In this document: in pieces, positions 46,141 through 57,921 of the stretch
How positions within the stretch are numbered: position 1 is the first letter of the stretch
Layout: each line of letters opens with the position of its first letter
Assembly: GCA_034440615.1 (NCBI GenBank)
Contig: JAOTOM010005049.1
Span: forward strand, 186,001-250,000
Length of the DNA stretch: 64,000 nucleotides
Source of the DNA: Ashinkailepas kermadecensis
Lineage: Eukaryota > Arthropoda > Thecostraca > Neolepadidae
Reading direction: 5' to 3'
Notes under the pieces: generated by a model
The model's input: only the letters and a program-made list of their open reading frames with translations
Databases searched by the model: none
What the model was told of the DNA's origin: nothing
Translations under genes and position numbers: made by a program

Positions 46141-47105
46141 CAGAGTGTGAAAATGCAGAGGTGTTTCCTGGAGTTATTCATTCATCCATCTCCTCTCCCG
46201 TCCAATACCAACGCCCCTGTCTAGACCCTGGAACTCGTCGTATCGTCTGACGTTCGCTTGCTTCTCTGTAGCTAACTAACTCTTCTGCGCACCGGATGCT
46301 CAGAAGAGAAAGTCTCCGGCCGGCTGATAGCGCATGTCATTACTGAGACGCGCGAGTGTCGCTAGGGTTCTGGCCAGTGTTTGCGAGCGAATCTGGACAG
46401 CCAGTGACTACCAAGCTACTGAAAAGCTACTCTAAGCTGCCCTAAGTTTGAAATTCATGACCGCTCAGTTCTAAAGCAACCTCGGGAACCATTGGACTAC
46501 AGAGCCTCCCCTCGGTCACGAATACGTTACGACCTGAGGATCCAGACGCAGATTTAGCAGAGGCCCCGCTCAGCCCGGTCCCGGTGCTAAGGTTCCAACA
46601 TGTCCAAAACAAGCTTCTGAGGTGTCTCTCCTCCCGCATCTGCTAACCTGGATCCGCCCCGGGTGGATCCCGGTCTCCCTGCGGGGCGGATTGTGCGGAG
46701 GTGTCACCGCCGCGTGTCCCTCCCTGCGCCCTTCAACGCCACTCGGATTATCGGACGATCGTTGGCAAGACAAAGGACTGCCGTTACGCGATACGTGTCA
46801 GCGCTGGCTCCGTGACGGCGCGCCGACACTGCCTGTCACGTGACCCGTGAGAACGCGGGGCCGGGGTGGAGCGGCGCCGGTGCAGATCCACTCAGATCGG
46901 CAGATCCAGATCCACTCAGAGGTCGGCGGATCCAGATGCCCCGCACACCGGACGTCGGCAGCCGAGCCGGCCGTGGTCGTGTGCAGTACACTGGAGACGG
47001 GCCGGCGGCCAGTCAGAGCGTCTGGCCGAAGCAGCACCGCCCGGCTCTGGCTTACGGTCTGACCACCGGGCGCTGGTGCGGCACAGAGCCACGAACGACG
47101 GCGGC
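46141..47105. other. Intronic, nothing assigned
   Basis: A small CAGATCCACTCAGATCGG duplication at 46885-46925; no gene signal. Confidence 0.5.
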
Positions 47106-47284
47106 CGTCCTGACGCACCGTCCTGACGTACCGTCCTGACGGACCGTCCTGACGGACCGTCCTGACGGACCGTCCTGACGTACCGTCCTGACGTACCGTC
47201 CTGACGGACCGTCCTGACGGACCGTCCTGACGGACCGTCCTGACGTACCGTCCTGACGTACCGTCCTGACGTACCGTCCTTACG
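47106..47284. repeat. 13-bp minisatellite, about 13 copies
   Basis: Unit CCTGACGTACCGT with CCTGACGGACCGT variants in blocks. Confidence 0.95.
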
Positions 47285-47363
47285 CCGTCCAGAGGTCTAG
47301 ACGGGGCAAAGCACCGGCACCGCCAGCCGGCACGAGCTCGGCCGCGGCATGTGCGGTCGGCAT

Positions 47364-47419
47364 GGTTAGTTAGTTATTTGGGCTTTAGGGCGCATCGACC
47401 ATGGCGATCATATAGCGCC
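47364..47419 (-). mobile_element. Second copy of the retroposon 3' end
   Basis: The minus strand reads GGGCGCTATATGATCGCCAT, a variable middle, then GCGCCCTAAAGCCC and an AACTAACTAAC tail: the same core and tail as the 62-bp insertion at 34348. Short CATGG repeats flank both ends (47361-47365 and 47420-47424) but are too short to be convincing as a target-site duplication. Confidence 0.7.
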
Positions 47420-47424
47420 CATGG

Positions 47425-49189
47425 CAGTGTTTTTTTTTAACCTTGGTTTCAGTTTCCGGCCAGCTTTACTTCGAAATGTAAGGAGTGTTCACAATGCCCT
47501 AACCAGTACAATGTCTTTACCTCCCTGAGTAGACGACAGCAAACCGTATCTGCGAGAGGAACTCGAATAGTTCTCCAGTCTGAACCACACGTGACCCATC
47601 ACCTAGAAGATTTGCCATCGTTAGAGTGGACACCTCTCTTGCAAAGCATGTTCTTCGTTGGGCCGAGAAGCGAGGGCACACAGACACGAACATGTCTCAC
47701 TGTCAGTGCGATGGACTGGCGGTGCTGGCCGACATTCCGTGCGCCGATTTGCTGGCCGCCCGGTGATCGATACGTACGACCAGGAGGCGGATGCCCCGCG
47801 CCATGAGTGTGCTTCATTATGCCTCTCAACTGCGCTTTAAATAATGCTCGGCGCCGTGACCGCACGCCAGCGATAGCGATCGCCATCCATTAATTACGCC
47901 GCGTGCACCAGTTGGCCGCTGTTTGGTTGCAGCGCCGGCGGACCGGCTGCCGGGAGTGATGTCGTGTGACGCGTGGCGCGGTCACAACACCCACCCGGCA
48001 TTGATTTTTCGGCCTGCAATTCCTCGTTTACAGCTACCCCTCCGGTTATGAGGACCCGGCGCGCGCCAGTTTACCAATAAGAAACAATAGCCGGGCTGCC
48101 TTTCGTGTCGAGGCCAATCATTTCTGGCTGATGGCGTTATTAAGTGCCGGTAGGCATGTGATCGGGTCGGTTAGCACTGCCCCACCCCTCTCCTTCCCCT
48201 CGCGTTTTGCTAATCTGCCGGCCGCTGGCAACGCCGAATCCACAGCACTTGGGTGAGCGTGTGGTGGGGGCACACGATTCTGTCTCTGCCTCCTCCCGAC
48301 AACTTCATTACTGGGGTCGACGGTGCTACGCCTGTGCATATTTGTGCCTACGCTTTCATACTGTCGATCAAGAATGACACCTGAATGTCTAATCTGCCAC
48401 TGAACCTACCCTAAATTACACACATATGTGTCTTTCTCAATATTTGCACCCATGGACCCAAGGGAGAGGATGAGTCCCCAAAACTTGTCGAAATTGAATA
48501 TGCATACGGCGTTGCAACAACATGCCTCAGGCCTTGCATGACAAAAAATGGATATAAAACCATCACGGTCTCCCCCATCGCCAATAATCCATGACGACCC
48601 TGCTGCCTTCCCCATTGTGTCGTGTATGTGCCGTCATAAATATCAGCATATATTCAGTTTTGTTCCTATCTGCAGTGCTATGAAGTGACACACCCATGAG
48701 CTGACCTAGGGTGCCCCTCCCGTGATACTTGGCCGAAGGGACCATGGCTCTTCCCGTGATGCTTGACCGAAGGGACCATGACCCCTCCCGTAATGCTTGG
48801 CCTTTTAATGAATATAAGCCCCCTTTGCTGTGTGTGTTCTAGAACATAGAAACATAACATAGAACATAGAACAAAGAAATTGAGCTGGAAAATAGCGCTC
48901 CCCTCGGTTTGAACTGCGCAGCCCCTTTTGTTTTTGGGCTGGCTACGTTGTGGGTTTCGTTGAAGTGTCTAGTTTTCCTTGCGAACCTTGAAACCCTCCA
49001 AACTAATTGTTCATTTGTCATTGTACACGCCGACCACCTGTGAGATAATTTGCTGAGCGTGCCCCGTTGCTGTGCCTACTGCCTATATTCCTTTGTCCTA
49101 CTGCCTGTACTGCATATCTACACAGAACAGCCGGCCGGTACTTCCCCTGCTGAGGGGGACTGAACAGGACATCGTCGCAATGATTAACC
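47425..49189. other. Intronic, nothing assigned
   Basis: 48715-48800 has three diverged units of CCTCCCGTGATACTTGGCC, GAAGGGACCATG. AGAACATAGAA repeats at 48840-48875. Confidence 0.5.
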
Positions 49190-50036
49190 GGACGGTCAGC
49201 GAATATGTCATATATCGGCTCTCCACCCAACACGACCGGACAGTCAGCCCATATCCGCCATATATCAACTCACCACCCAACACCACCGGACGGCCAGCCC
49301 ATATCTGTCATATCGGCTCTCCACCCAACACTACCCGACGGCCAGCCCACATCCGCCATATATCAGCTCACCACCCAACACCACCAGACGGTGAGCCAAT
49401 ATCTGCCATATGTCGGCTCTCCACCCAACACTACCCGACGACCAGCCCATATCCGCCATATGTCAGCTCATACCCCAACACCACCAGACGGTCAGCCCAT
49501 ATCCGCCATATATCAGCTCACCACCCAACACCACCAGACGGTCAGCCAATATCTGCCATATGTCGGCTCTCCACCCAACACTACCCGACGACCAGCCCAT
49601 ATCCGCCATATATCAGCTCACAACCCAACACCACCAGACGGTCAGCCCATATCCGCCATATATCAGCTCACCACCCAACACCACCAGACGGTCAGCCAAT
49701 ATCTGTCATATGTCGGCTCTCCACCCAACACTACCCGACGGTCAGCCCATATCCGCCATATATCGGCTCTCCACCCAACACCACCAGACGGTCAGCCGGT
49801 ATCTGCCATATATCGGCTCTCCACCCAACACCACCAGACGGTCAGCCAATATCTGCCATATGTCGGCTCTCCACCCAACACTACCCGACGACCAGCACAT
49901 ATCCGCCATATATCAGCTCACCACCCAACACCACTAGACGGTCAGCCAATATCTGTCATATGTCGGCTCTCCACCCAACACCACCAGACGGTCAGCCAAT
50001 ATCTGTCATATATCGGCTCTCCACCCAACACCACCG
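49190..50036. repeat. 50-bp minisatellite, about 17 copies
   Basis: Core CACCCAACACCACCAGACGG then TCAGCCCATATCCGCCATAT. TCAGCTCAC and TCGGCTCTC subtypes alternate in runs. Confidence 0.94.
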
Positions 50037-50275
50037 GAACAATCACCACTGTCTGCATCTGGCCAGCCTCATCGGCTCTCTGTTTACGTACTCGTTTTGT
50101 ACTCGGCGCTGTGTCTCACCGACCGATTGTCGCCTGATGGATGGCGCTGCCCGCGCCAGTGCGCCAGACGGGTCAGTGCGCCAGATACGTCTCGGGCAGA
50201 CATCAAATAATCCGACCAGATCCGGCGGCCATCACTCATGTCGGCGGCGAGTCTCAAACACAGCCGGCGCCGCGC

Positions 50276-51000
50276 CGACACGGCGGTACTGTCGCCCGGG
50301 TACACTGATGCCCCGACACGGCGGTACTGTCGCCCGGGTACACTGATGCCCCGACACGGCGGTACTGTTGGTCACCGCCCCGACACGGCGGTACTGCTGG
50401 TCACCGCCCCGACACGGCGGTACTGTTGGTCACCGCCCCGACACGGCGGTACTGGCGCCCGGGTACTGCTGGTCACCGCCCCGACACGGCAGTACTGGCG
50501 CCCGGGTACTGCTGGTCACCGCCCCGACACGGCGGTACTGCTGGTCACCGCCCCGACACGGCAGTACTGGCGCCCGGGTACTGCTGGTCACCGCCCCGAC
50601 ACGGCGGTACTGGCGCCCGGGTACTGCTGGTCACCGCCCCGACATGGCGGTACTGTCGCCCGGGTACTGCTGGTCACCGCCCCGACATGGCGGTACTGTC
50701 GCCCGGGTACTGCTGGTCACCGCCCCGACATGGCGGTACTGTCGCCCGGGTACTGCTGGTCACCGCCCCGACACGGCGGTACTGTTGGTCACCGCCCCGA
50801 CACGGCGGTACTGGCGCCCGGGTACTGCTGGTCACCGCCCCGACACGGCGGTACTGTGCCCGGTCTGCTGGTCCGCCCCGACATGGCGGTACTGTTGGTC
50901 ACCGCCCCGACACGGCGGTACTGTTGGTCACCGCCCCGACACGGCGGTACTGGCGCCCGGGTACTGCTGGTCACCGCCCCGACACGGCGGTACTGGCGCC
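50276..51000. repeat. Mixed 29/43-bp minisatellite, about 20 copies
   Basis: Shared part CGCCCCGACACGGCGGTACT then GTTGGTCAC. Longer units carry the extra GGCGCCCGGGTACTGC. The two unit lengths are interleaved. Confidence 0.94.
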
Positions 51001-51263
51001 TTGTTTCCCTGCCCAGTGAGTGGATTTATTATCCTGCCCCATGCCATTACTATCCTGCCCTGTGCATCTATGTTTGTGGTTAGACACCGATGATTAATTA
51101 ATACACTTTCTTGTTACTATTTAACACAATTACCATATGACGTTTTATATTTTTACTACATATCATGCCACATGATAATATCAACTGTCGTAGGTTTTGG
51201 CTGTGAAGACCTTATCACCACTCCAGATACTCGCTCCTGACAATATTTTCCAGAGTGAGTTAT

Positions 51264-51423
51264 GCAACAGTCACGATTAATGTGGATGGCTTGTAACTGT
51301 GTTAGTTTTTTTAACATTAAGGTGAGAATATTTATTATTGGGGCATTGTAGTACACATTCTCACCTTAATGTTACAAACTAATACAGTTACAGGCCATCC
51401 TACATTAATTTCGAACTGTCTGC
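51264..51423. repeat. Fold-back element (long inverted repeat)
   Basis: Arms of about 50 bp (51278-51329 and 51357-51409) are inverted copies differing at a few positions and one short gap. Shared pieces are ATTAATGT, GTAACTGT, AACATTAAGGTGAGAAT. Weaker pairing extends outward to 51264 and 51423. The spacer is about 27 bp. CAACAGTCACGAT occurs at both 51265-51277 and 51431-51443. It could be a MITE-like element or a palindromic duplication; no transposase is present. Confidence 0.75.
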
Positions 51424-51443
51424 CATTCAACAACAGTCACGAT

Positions 51444-52477
51444 AATCAACCTGAGGCATTTGGCTGAGCATAGCGTCACGTTCACGTCAAAATTCCAGTC
51501 AATTGTCTACTCGAATTGTACAGGACGCCCTGTGGGCTGAATGGGTGGCAGGCTGTGAAGTAATGACGTCATTCAACACCGCAGACAGTACCGAGGAGCC
51601 TACGAGTCTCGTCCCTGAGAGCAACAGCAGACAGGCTGGGACAGTACTGACGTCGGTCATCACCGCAGACAGTACCAAGCAGCCTACCAACCTCGTCCCC
51701 TGTCTGTCCCTGAGAGCAGCGCCAGCGAAGAGCAGGCAGGCTGGAGGCTGACCTCGCGCAAGAGTCTGGAAGCCCTCAAACGGCTTATCGGTGTAAGAAC
51801 GCGACGTTTGAAAAGCGAAGATTTGCCGTGGTTCAGCGCACGATTTCAAACACACGGTGACATAACCAGAGTAGAGGAAGAGTGACAGTTCCAACGCTGA
51901 TCTGATAAGCGTGTCGGCATTATGTTTAGTTTCAACCTAGCCAAACAGTTCGCTGTTTGTGATAGCGGATGCCATTTCTTATTCAATTATATCGTGTCTG
52001 GTATCGAATTCAGCTCACAGTTTCTTGCTGAAGAAAGAAAAAGAACTTGTAATAACAGTGCACGAGTGCTGCTGGGTAAACGCAGTTTCGTTGACTCTCC
52101 AAGAGTGCACACATTCCCAGCTGTGCACTACCTCACGTGCGCCCACCAGAACTGACATTCACGCCGGGAGAGACGCCTGCACGTGCTCGGCCAAGATCAA
52201 TAAATAACGCTTAGCAGCAAGTCTGGAGGCTCACACTTTTTATGTCATTAGAAACGCATTGAAACGGGCGCGTAGAGGGGCTGGCAATGCGGTGGCCATT
52301 GTAGCCGGCCGAACGTGGGATGAAAGAGCAATGGGTGGCCATATTTCACGGCGAATTCGGCGCCCGTGCAGCGGCGCGTTTGGCTCGGCTGCGACGCGGC
52401 GCCCCGGCTTTGACTTGCCCACAGAGCGGCGGCGTTTGTGAGGTATTAGCTGATAGTGCCTGGCCATGTCTCCGCCA
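51444..52477. other. Intronic, nothing further assigned
   Basis: Apart from the 85-bp duplication at 51540 no feature is recognised. Confidence 0.5.
51540..51720. repeat. About 85-bp diverged tandem duplication
   Basis: CACCGCAGACAGTACC followed by CCTAC and CTCGTCCC occurs twice. The first copy begins near ATGACGTCAT. Confidence 0.75.
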
Positions 52478-52726
52478 CTGTCGGCGGCCAGCTACGTCAC
52501 AGTGACGTCAGTTGTGTGACAGCCAGCTACGTCACAGTGACGTCAGTTGTGCGACAGTCAGCTACGTCACGACGTCAGCTTGCGATAGCCAGCTACGTCA
52601 CGGTGACATCAGTCGTGCGACACCCAGCTACATCACTGTGGCGTCAGTCGTGCGACAACCAGCTACGTCATGGTGACGTCAGTCGTGCTACAGCCAGCTA
52701 CATCATTGTGACGTCAGTCGTGCGAG
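52478..52726. repeat. About 32-bp repeat, 7 copies, with CRE-type palindromes
   Basis: Core CAGCTACGTCACAGTGACGT then CAGTTGTGCGACAGC. Four units hold an exact TGACGTCA, the consensus cAMP-response element bound by CREB/ATF proteins. Confidence 0.92.
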
Positions 52727-53254
52727 TAAAGTAGCTCATTCAGCGCTATTGTAGGCTAAATGCTTAAGCAGTGTCAAACATAAATTTTGGTGATATGAAA
52801 TCGGTTTTCCATAACGTGCTCCTGTCTGCTGGACAGAAGAGTTCGCTTGGAATTTGCTGGTGCCGGATCATAAGTGGCTAGTGCAAAGGGCCACACCATT
52901 GGACGGGGGGGGGGGCTAGGGCCATGGGCGTATCAAGTTCGGCAGTGGTGGATGTTGTGCATCCGCCCGGCTAACACCGCGTGATTCTGGAACAGCCCTG
53001 GTGCCTGAGACAGGAAATCGCACTGGGAGGGGGGGGGGGGGGGCACATATCTGACGCTCGGGACACGCACGGGCATTGCGCAGAAGTGAATACAAAGCTG
53101 CAACGCTGGAGGACACTCGCGGGCCTATCTCAGGAGTCGAGATGTGACGCCCTCGGAGCTCGGGTGCGATGTCGGGGTGTCCCCGTCGCTCCGCTGGACC
53201 CGCGCCGATCGCAGCTGACAAGACCCGCGGAACGGCGGCTGGATGGCACAGACA

Positions 53255-53360
53255 GAAGACCTGCGGCCGCCGGACAGAGCCCTCTGGCGGTGTCCCACTG
53301 GCACAGAACAGACCCATGGGCCGCCGGACAGAGCCCTCTGGCGGTGTCCGACCGGCACAG
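53255..53360. repeat. About 52-bp repeat, two copies
   Basis: GCCGCCGGACAGAGCCCTCT then GGCGGTGTCC and a GGCACAGA segment, twice. Confidence 0.85.
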
Positions 53361-53574
53361 ACCGAGGTCTGGTCACTGTTGCTGCTCGGAGGGGCCCAGT
53401 GTACTGCCCCGGTGTAACCCTCCACCAACGTCGTCTTGTGCCACGGCATTGACGGTGCCTGACAGCCCCAGTGTTGCGTTGCATGGTAAATGTTCAGTCT
53501 ATAAATGAGTTTCGCCCCCCCCTCTAGTCACACCAGAGCCCCCTCCCCCCTCCCCCCTCTAGTCACACCAGATA

Positions 53575-53722
53575 GCCCCTCCCCCCCCCTCCCCGGGCTA
53601 CCAGCGGGATTCCGTCACCAGTGGCCGGTAGCTCCGCGGCATCCCCCCCCTCTGGCCACACCAGAGCCCCCCCCTGGATACCAGCGGCATTCCGTCACCA
53701 GTGGCCGGTAGCTTCGCGGCAT
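53575..53722. repeat. About 75-bp tandem duplication
   Basis: ATTCCGTCACCAGTGGCCGG TAGCT CGCGGCATC occurs twice with C-rich spacers. Confidence 0.85.
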
Positions 53723-54904
53723 CGAATCGGAGCCGGAATCGAAAACACGCCTGCCGGGCACGCAAGACGAGAAGCGACACCGAACCGAAAGCCCGGCTTT
53801 GCGGGCGGCTCGGGCCGAAACGAGTAGCCGGCCGGTTAAGCCGGGCGCGTGAGGCGGCCGACCGGAGCGATTTGGCCGCTGTGCCTTCTTGTTAGCCGCC
53901 GGTGGTTTGACGTCTTTGGAGGGTCCCGGCTGCCGACTTAGATCGTGCTCAGCCATCTGACAGACCGTCCTGCCTGAGACCGGCGATCAAGTCTGCGGTC
54001 TTCTCGGCCGTGACGACACAGCCGCCCGACGGGATGGCTAAATGCTTGACGGCTACCAGTGCCGACACGGGAAGTGCACCGGAAAACATCCTTCCTCGAG
54101 CAAAGATAGCGTGCACTTCAGAGAACATATTGGGGTGAAAGCTGATGAAGATAAAAATGAAATGTGCAGGGATATTTTTGGATTAAATAATTAGCTCGTG
54201 AAACACTGCAACACTGTTATTAAGGCTTCAACGGTACGATGGTTGACCTTTTCAGGTCGGGTCGAGCCAGGCCGGACCACTCAGATTAAGTTTTGTCGGA
54301 TGCACATGCACATAAGTAGACTCGCTCGGGTTTCCCTTTCGCTCGAAATATCCCAATCTCAGGACGCCGCACAGGAATGCCGCTTTCCACTCAGCCAGCC
54401 TGGTGACCCATTGGCCATTACGGCTAGCACTAGTTGGTTACTCCTGCAAATGCTGTGCATGCTTGGAAAGTCTACAGTGCTTGAAATTGTACACCATGCT
54501 AAAGCTCCGGTGCTCAGCACCTCTTCATGGTTGCAATGGTCTTCGTATCATTTGTTGTTATTTGTAAACACTGCGTTTCTTTGTCTATGTGATGTCGGCT
54601 CATGCTTGTAGTCTGGGTTTTGTGGGAGAAGAGACGCTTCACTCACAGGTTTGTTTTTGTCGAGTATCGCCTCCCATAACAATTTTTTGCCGAAGCGAAT
54701 CATATTGGTCCATCTTACAACATATGGATATGAAATATGTCGGTGTACCAAATTAGCACGCGTCAATGTTAAACTTCTCACGTTGTTGGTGGTGTATTAA
54801 CAGGATCAGAACTTGCCAGCGTGTGCATCATTATCATACTTCCTGTTGAGCCAGGATTAATCACAGCAGCTGCGAGCATACCAGGGCACCACGTAAAATG
54901 GGTT

Positions 54905-55690
54905 GCATTATCGCTTCCTGATGTCCAGACAATAGGAGGGTCGGATTATCGCTCCCTGGTCTCCAGACAATACGAGGGTGTAATTGCCGCACACTTGTGA
55001 CTAGGTAATGCGAGGTCGGATTATTGCTCCATCGTGTCCAGACAGCACGAGGGTCGGATTATCGCTTCCTCGTTTCCGGACAACACGAGGGTCGGATTAT
55101 CGCTCCATCGTGTCCAGACAACACGAGGGTCGGATTATCGCTTCCCGGTGTCCAGACAATACAAGGGTCGGATTATCGCTTCCTCGTGTCCAGACAAGAC
55201 GAGGGTCGGATTATCGCTCGTCCGTGGCCAGTAATGCGAGGTCGGATTATCGCCTCGTACCAGACAACACGAGGGTCGGATTATCGCTTCCCGGTGTCCA
55301 GACAATACAAGGGTCGGATTATCGCTTCCTCGTGTCCAGACAACACGAGGGTCGGATTATCGCTCGTCCGTGGCCAGGTAATGCGAGGTCGGATTATCGC
55401 TCCCTCGTGTCCAGACAACACGAGGGTCGGATTATCGCTTCCCGGTGTCCAGACAATACAAGGGTCGGATTATCGCTTCCTCGTGTCCAGACAACACGAG
55501 GGTCGGATTATCGCTCGTCCGTGGCCAGGTAATGCGAGGTCGGATTATCGCTCCATCGTGTCCAGACAAACGAGGGTCGGATTATCGCTTCTTCATTACC
55601 AGACAATACAAGGGTCGGATTATCGCTTCCAAGTGTCCGGACAATACGAGGGTCGGCTTATCGCTTCCTAGTGTCCGGACAATACGAGGC
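54905..55690. repeat. 38-bp minisatellite, about 20 copies
   Basis: Core GGTCGGATTATCGCTTCCTC then GTGTCCAGACAACACGAGG. Units with GCTCGTCCGTGGCCAGGTAA form a second type that recurs at intervals. Confidence 0.94.
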
Positions 55691-56034
55691 CGGCACGCGG
55701 CACCGCAGCCGCCGTTCTCGTCGTCGGTGGCGACGCACTGCCAGCGGCGCGATTCGTCGCCGTCGCACCTCTGCCAGCGGTATTTGTGCAGTTGTCCATT
55801 GTTGTGAGCAGGTGCGCGGCACATTAATTCCGTCGCTGCTGGTCGCCGATGTTGCCGCCTTCGGCCGCCTTCGGCCGCCGCCCGCCGCCCGCCGCCCGCC
55901 GCCGCCGACGTTGAAGCTTCGCGGGGTCGCGGCGTGGCGGGAGTGGTCGCCATGAACGCGGCCGGCAGTGCGCCGTTGGTGGCGGAGCGGCGGTCGGGAT
56001 GGAGCGCAGTGCGGCTGGCCAGCGGAGAGCGTCA
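55691..56034. other. CpG-rich stretch between two arrays
   Basis: GCCGCCTTCGGCCGCC and CGCCGCCCGC repeats at 55855-55905. No exon signal recognised. Confidence 0.5.
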
Positions 56035-57025
56035 GCGCCGCCTCAGAGTCCACTCACTGCCGACATTGTCTCCCGGCGGACGCGCCGCCTCAGAGTCCAC
56101 TCACTGCCGACATTGTCTCCCGGCAGACGCGCCGCCTCAGAGCCCACTCACTGCCGACATTGTCTCCCGGCAGACGCGCCGCCTCAGAGCCCACTCACTG
56201 CCGACATTGTCTCCCGGCAGACGCGCCGCCTCAGAGCCCACTCACTGCCGACATTGTCTCCCGGCGGACGCGCCGCCTCAGAGCCCACTCACTGCCGACA
56301 TTGTCTCCCGGCGGACGCGCCGCCTCAGAGTCCACTCACTGCCGACATTGTCTCCCGGCAGACGCGCCGCCTCAGAGCCCACTCACTGCCGACATTGTCT
56401 CCCGGCAGACGCGCCGCCTCAGAGCCCACTCACTGCCGACATTGTCTCCCGGCAGACGCGCCGCCTCAGAGCCCACTCACTGCCGACATTGTCTCCCGGC
56501 GGACGCGCCGCCTCAGAGCCCACTCACTGCCGACATTGTCTCCCGGCAGACGCGCCGCCTCAGAGCCCACTCACTGCCGACATTGTCTCCCGGCGGACGC
56601 GCCGCCTCAGACTCCACTCACTGCCGACATTGTCTCCCGGCAGACGCGCCGCCTCAGAGCCCACTCACTGCCGACATTGTCTCCCGGCAGACGCGCCGCC
56701 TCAGAGCCCACTCACTGCCGACATTGTCTCCCGGCAGACGCGCCGCCTCAGAGCCCACTCACTGCCGACATTGTCTCCCGGCGGACGCGCCGCCTCAGAG
56801 CCCACTCACTGCCGACATTGTCTCCCGGCAGACGCGCCGCCTCAGAGCCCACTCACTGCCGACATTGTCTCCCGGCAGACGCGCCGCCTCAGAGCCCACT
56901 CACTGCCGACATTGTCTCCCGGCGGACGCGCCGCCTCAGAGCCCACTCACTGCCGACATTGTTTCCCGGCGGACGCGCCACCTCAGGGCCCACTCACTGC
57001 CAACAGTATCTCCTGGCGGACGAGC
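56035..57025. repeat. 47-bp minisatellite, about 21 copies
   Basis: Core CGCCGCCTCAGAGCCCACTC, then ACTGCCGACATTGTCTCCCG and GCAGACG. Open in all three + frames; last two copies degenerate. Confidence 0.95.
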
Positions 57026-57075
57026 AACGTATGACTGACTGTGTCGCGCGGCCACAGGTTGTCGGCCGCCGGCCG

Positions 57076-57245
57076 CTTTTCCTCCCGCTGTTCCGCCCGC
57101 TGTTCCGCCCGTTGTTCCGCCCGCTGTTCCGCCCGCTGTTCCGCCCGCTGTTCCGCCCGCTGTTCCGCCCGCTGCTCCGCCCGCTGTTCCGCCCGCTGCT
57201 CCGCCCGCTGCTCCGCCCGCTGTTCCTCCCGCTATTCCGGCCGCT
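57076..57245. repeat. 12-bp array, about 14 copies
   Basis: CTGTTCCGCCCG with CTGCTCCGCCCG variants; next to the 47-bp array. Confidence 0.95.
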
Positions 57246-57875
57246 CCGCCAGCCGGACAGCAGGCGCGGCGCGGCCGACAACTCCACAGAAGCCGGCCGA
57301 CATCTCCACGGAAGCCGGCCTACACCTCCACGGAAGCCGTTCGTGCTGACGTACGGCGTCGGCAGCGGTCAGGTGCGCGGCGCGGCGAGAAACGAGCGGG
57401 CACGGCCGGCCGGTCATGGCGCTTCCATCAGGACCGGTGGTGACATTCTTCACCGCCAGGTGCTGGTGACTGACCAGATGCTCCGCTGATGGGACAATAG
57501 CGACGGCCAGTGCTACTGCTGGACGGACGGTGGTGGCCCACGCGCGGTGGATGGTGTATGCCGCTTCTTGACGCTCTGACTTTTCTGTTTTGTCGAAGAA
57601 CAGATCTGGAGAGGATGGAGAGGATGGAAAACACTCTCCAATGCAACACGCATTATTTCTCATTTGTATATTTACGAGGTATGATTCTTTTTTACCAATG
57701 CATTTATTTACCTAGCAAGTTGACCCCCTTTAATTATGTACTAGCATTTGTATTTTTGCTGATACGGAGACCAATAACAACACAACTCTGTTCACAGTTC
57801 ATCCCTTCCCCCAAGCTGTTCTGCCTTCCATGTCCTGTCATTACAATAAATCTGAAATGATTGTCATATATGATC

Positions 57876-57921
57876 GGTAAAATTCCGCACACGGACCCAT
57901 GCCCGTGTGCGGAATTTTACC
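57876..57921. repeat. Perfect 19-bp inverted repeat (hairpin)
   Basis: GGTAAAATTCCGCACACGG at 57876-57894 and its exact complement at 57903-57921, separated by 8 bases. As RNA it would fold into a very stable hairpin. No T-run follows, and there is no adjoining gene, so it is not a recognisable terminator. Confidence 0.85.

Larger units (their letters stand above)
52727..54904. other. Intronic, nothing further assigned
   Basis: Long G runs at about 52905 and 53027. Small duplications at 53255 and 53575 listed separately. 53725-54900 is unremarkable. Confidence 0.5.

Noticed and set aside
52905..53043. Long G/C homopolymers (also near 14779, 42011, 45247, 57938 and 58469)
   Set aside because: Simple slippage tracts whose exact lengths may also be sequencing error; no further meaning could be supported.
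55934..57489. Frames of 356-496 codons
   Set aside because: 47-bp and 12-bp arrays open in all + frames.
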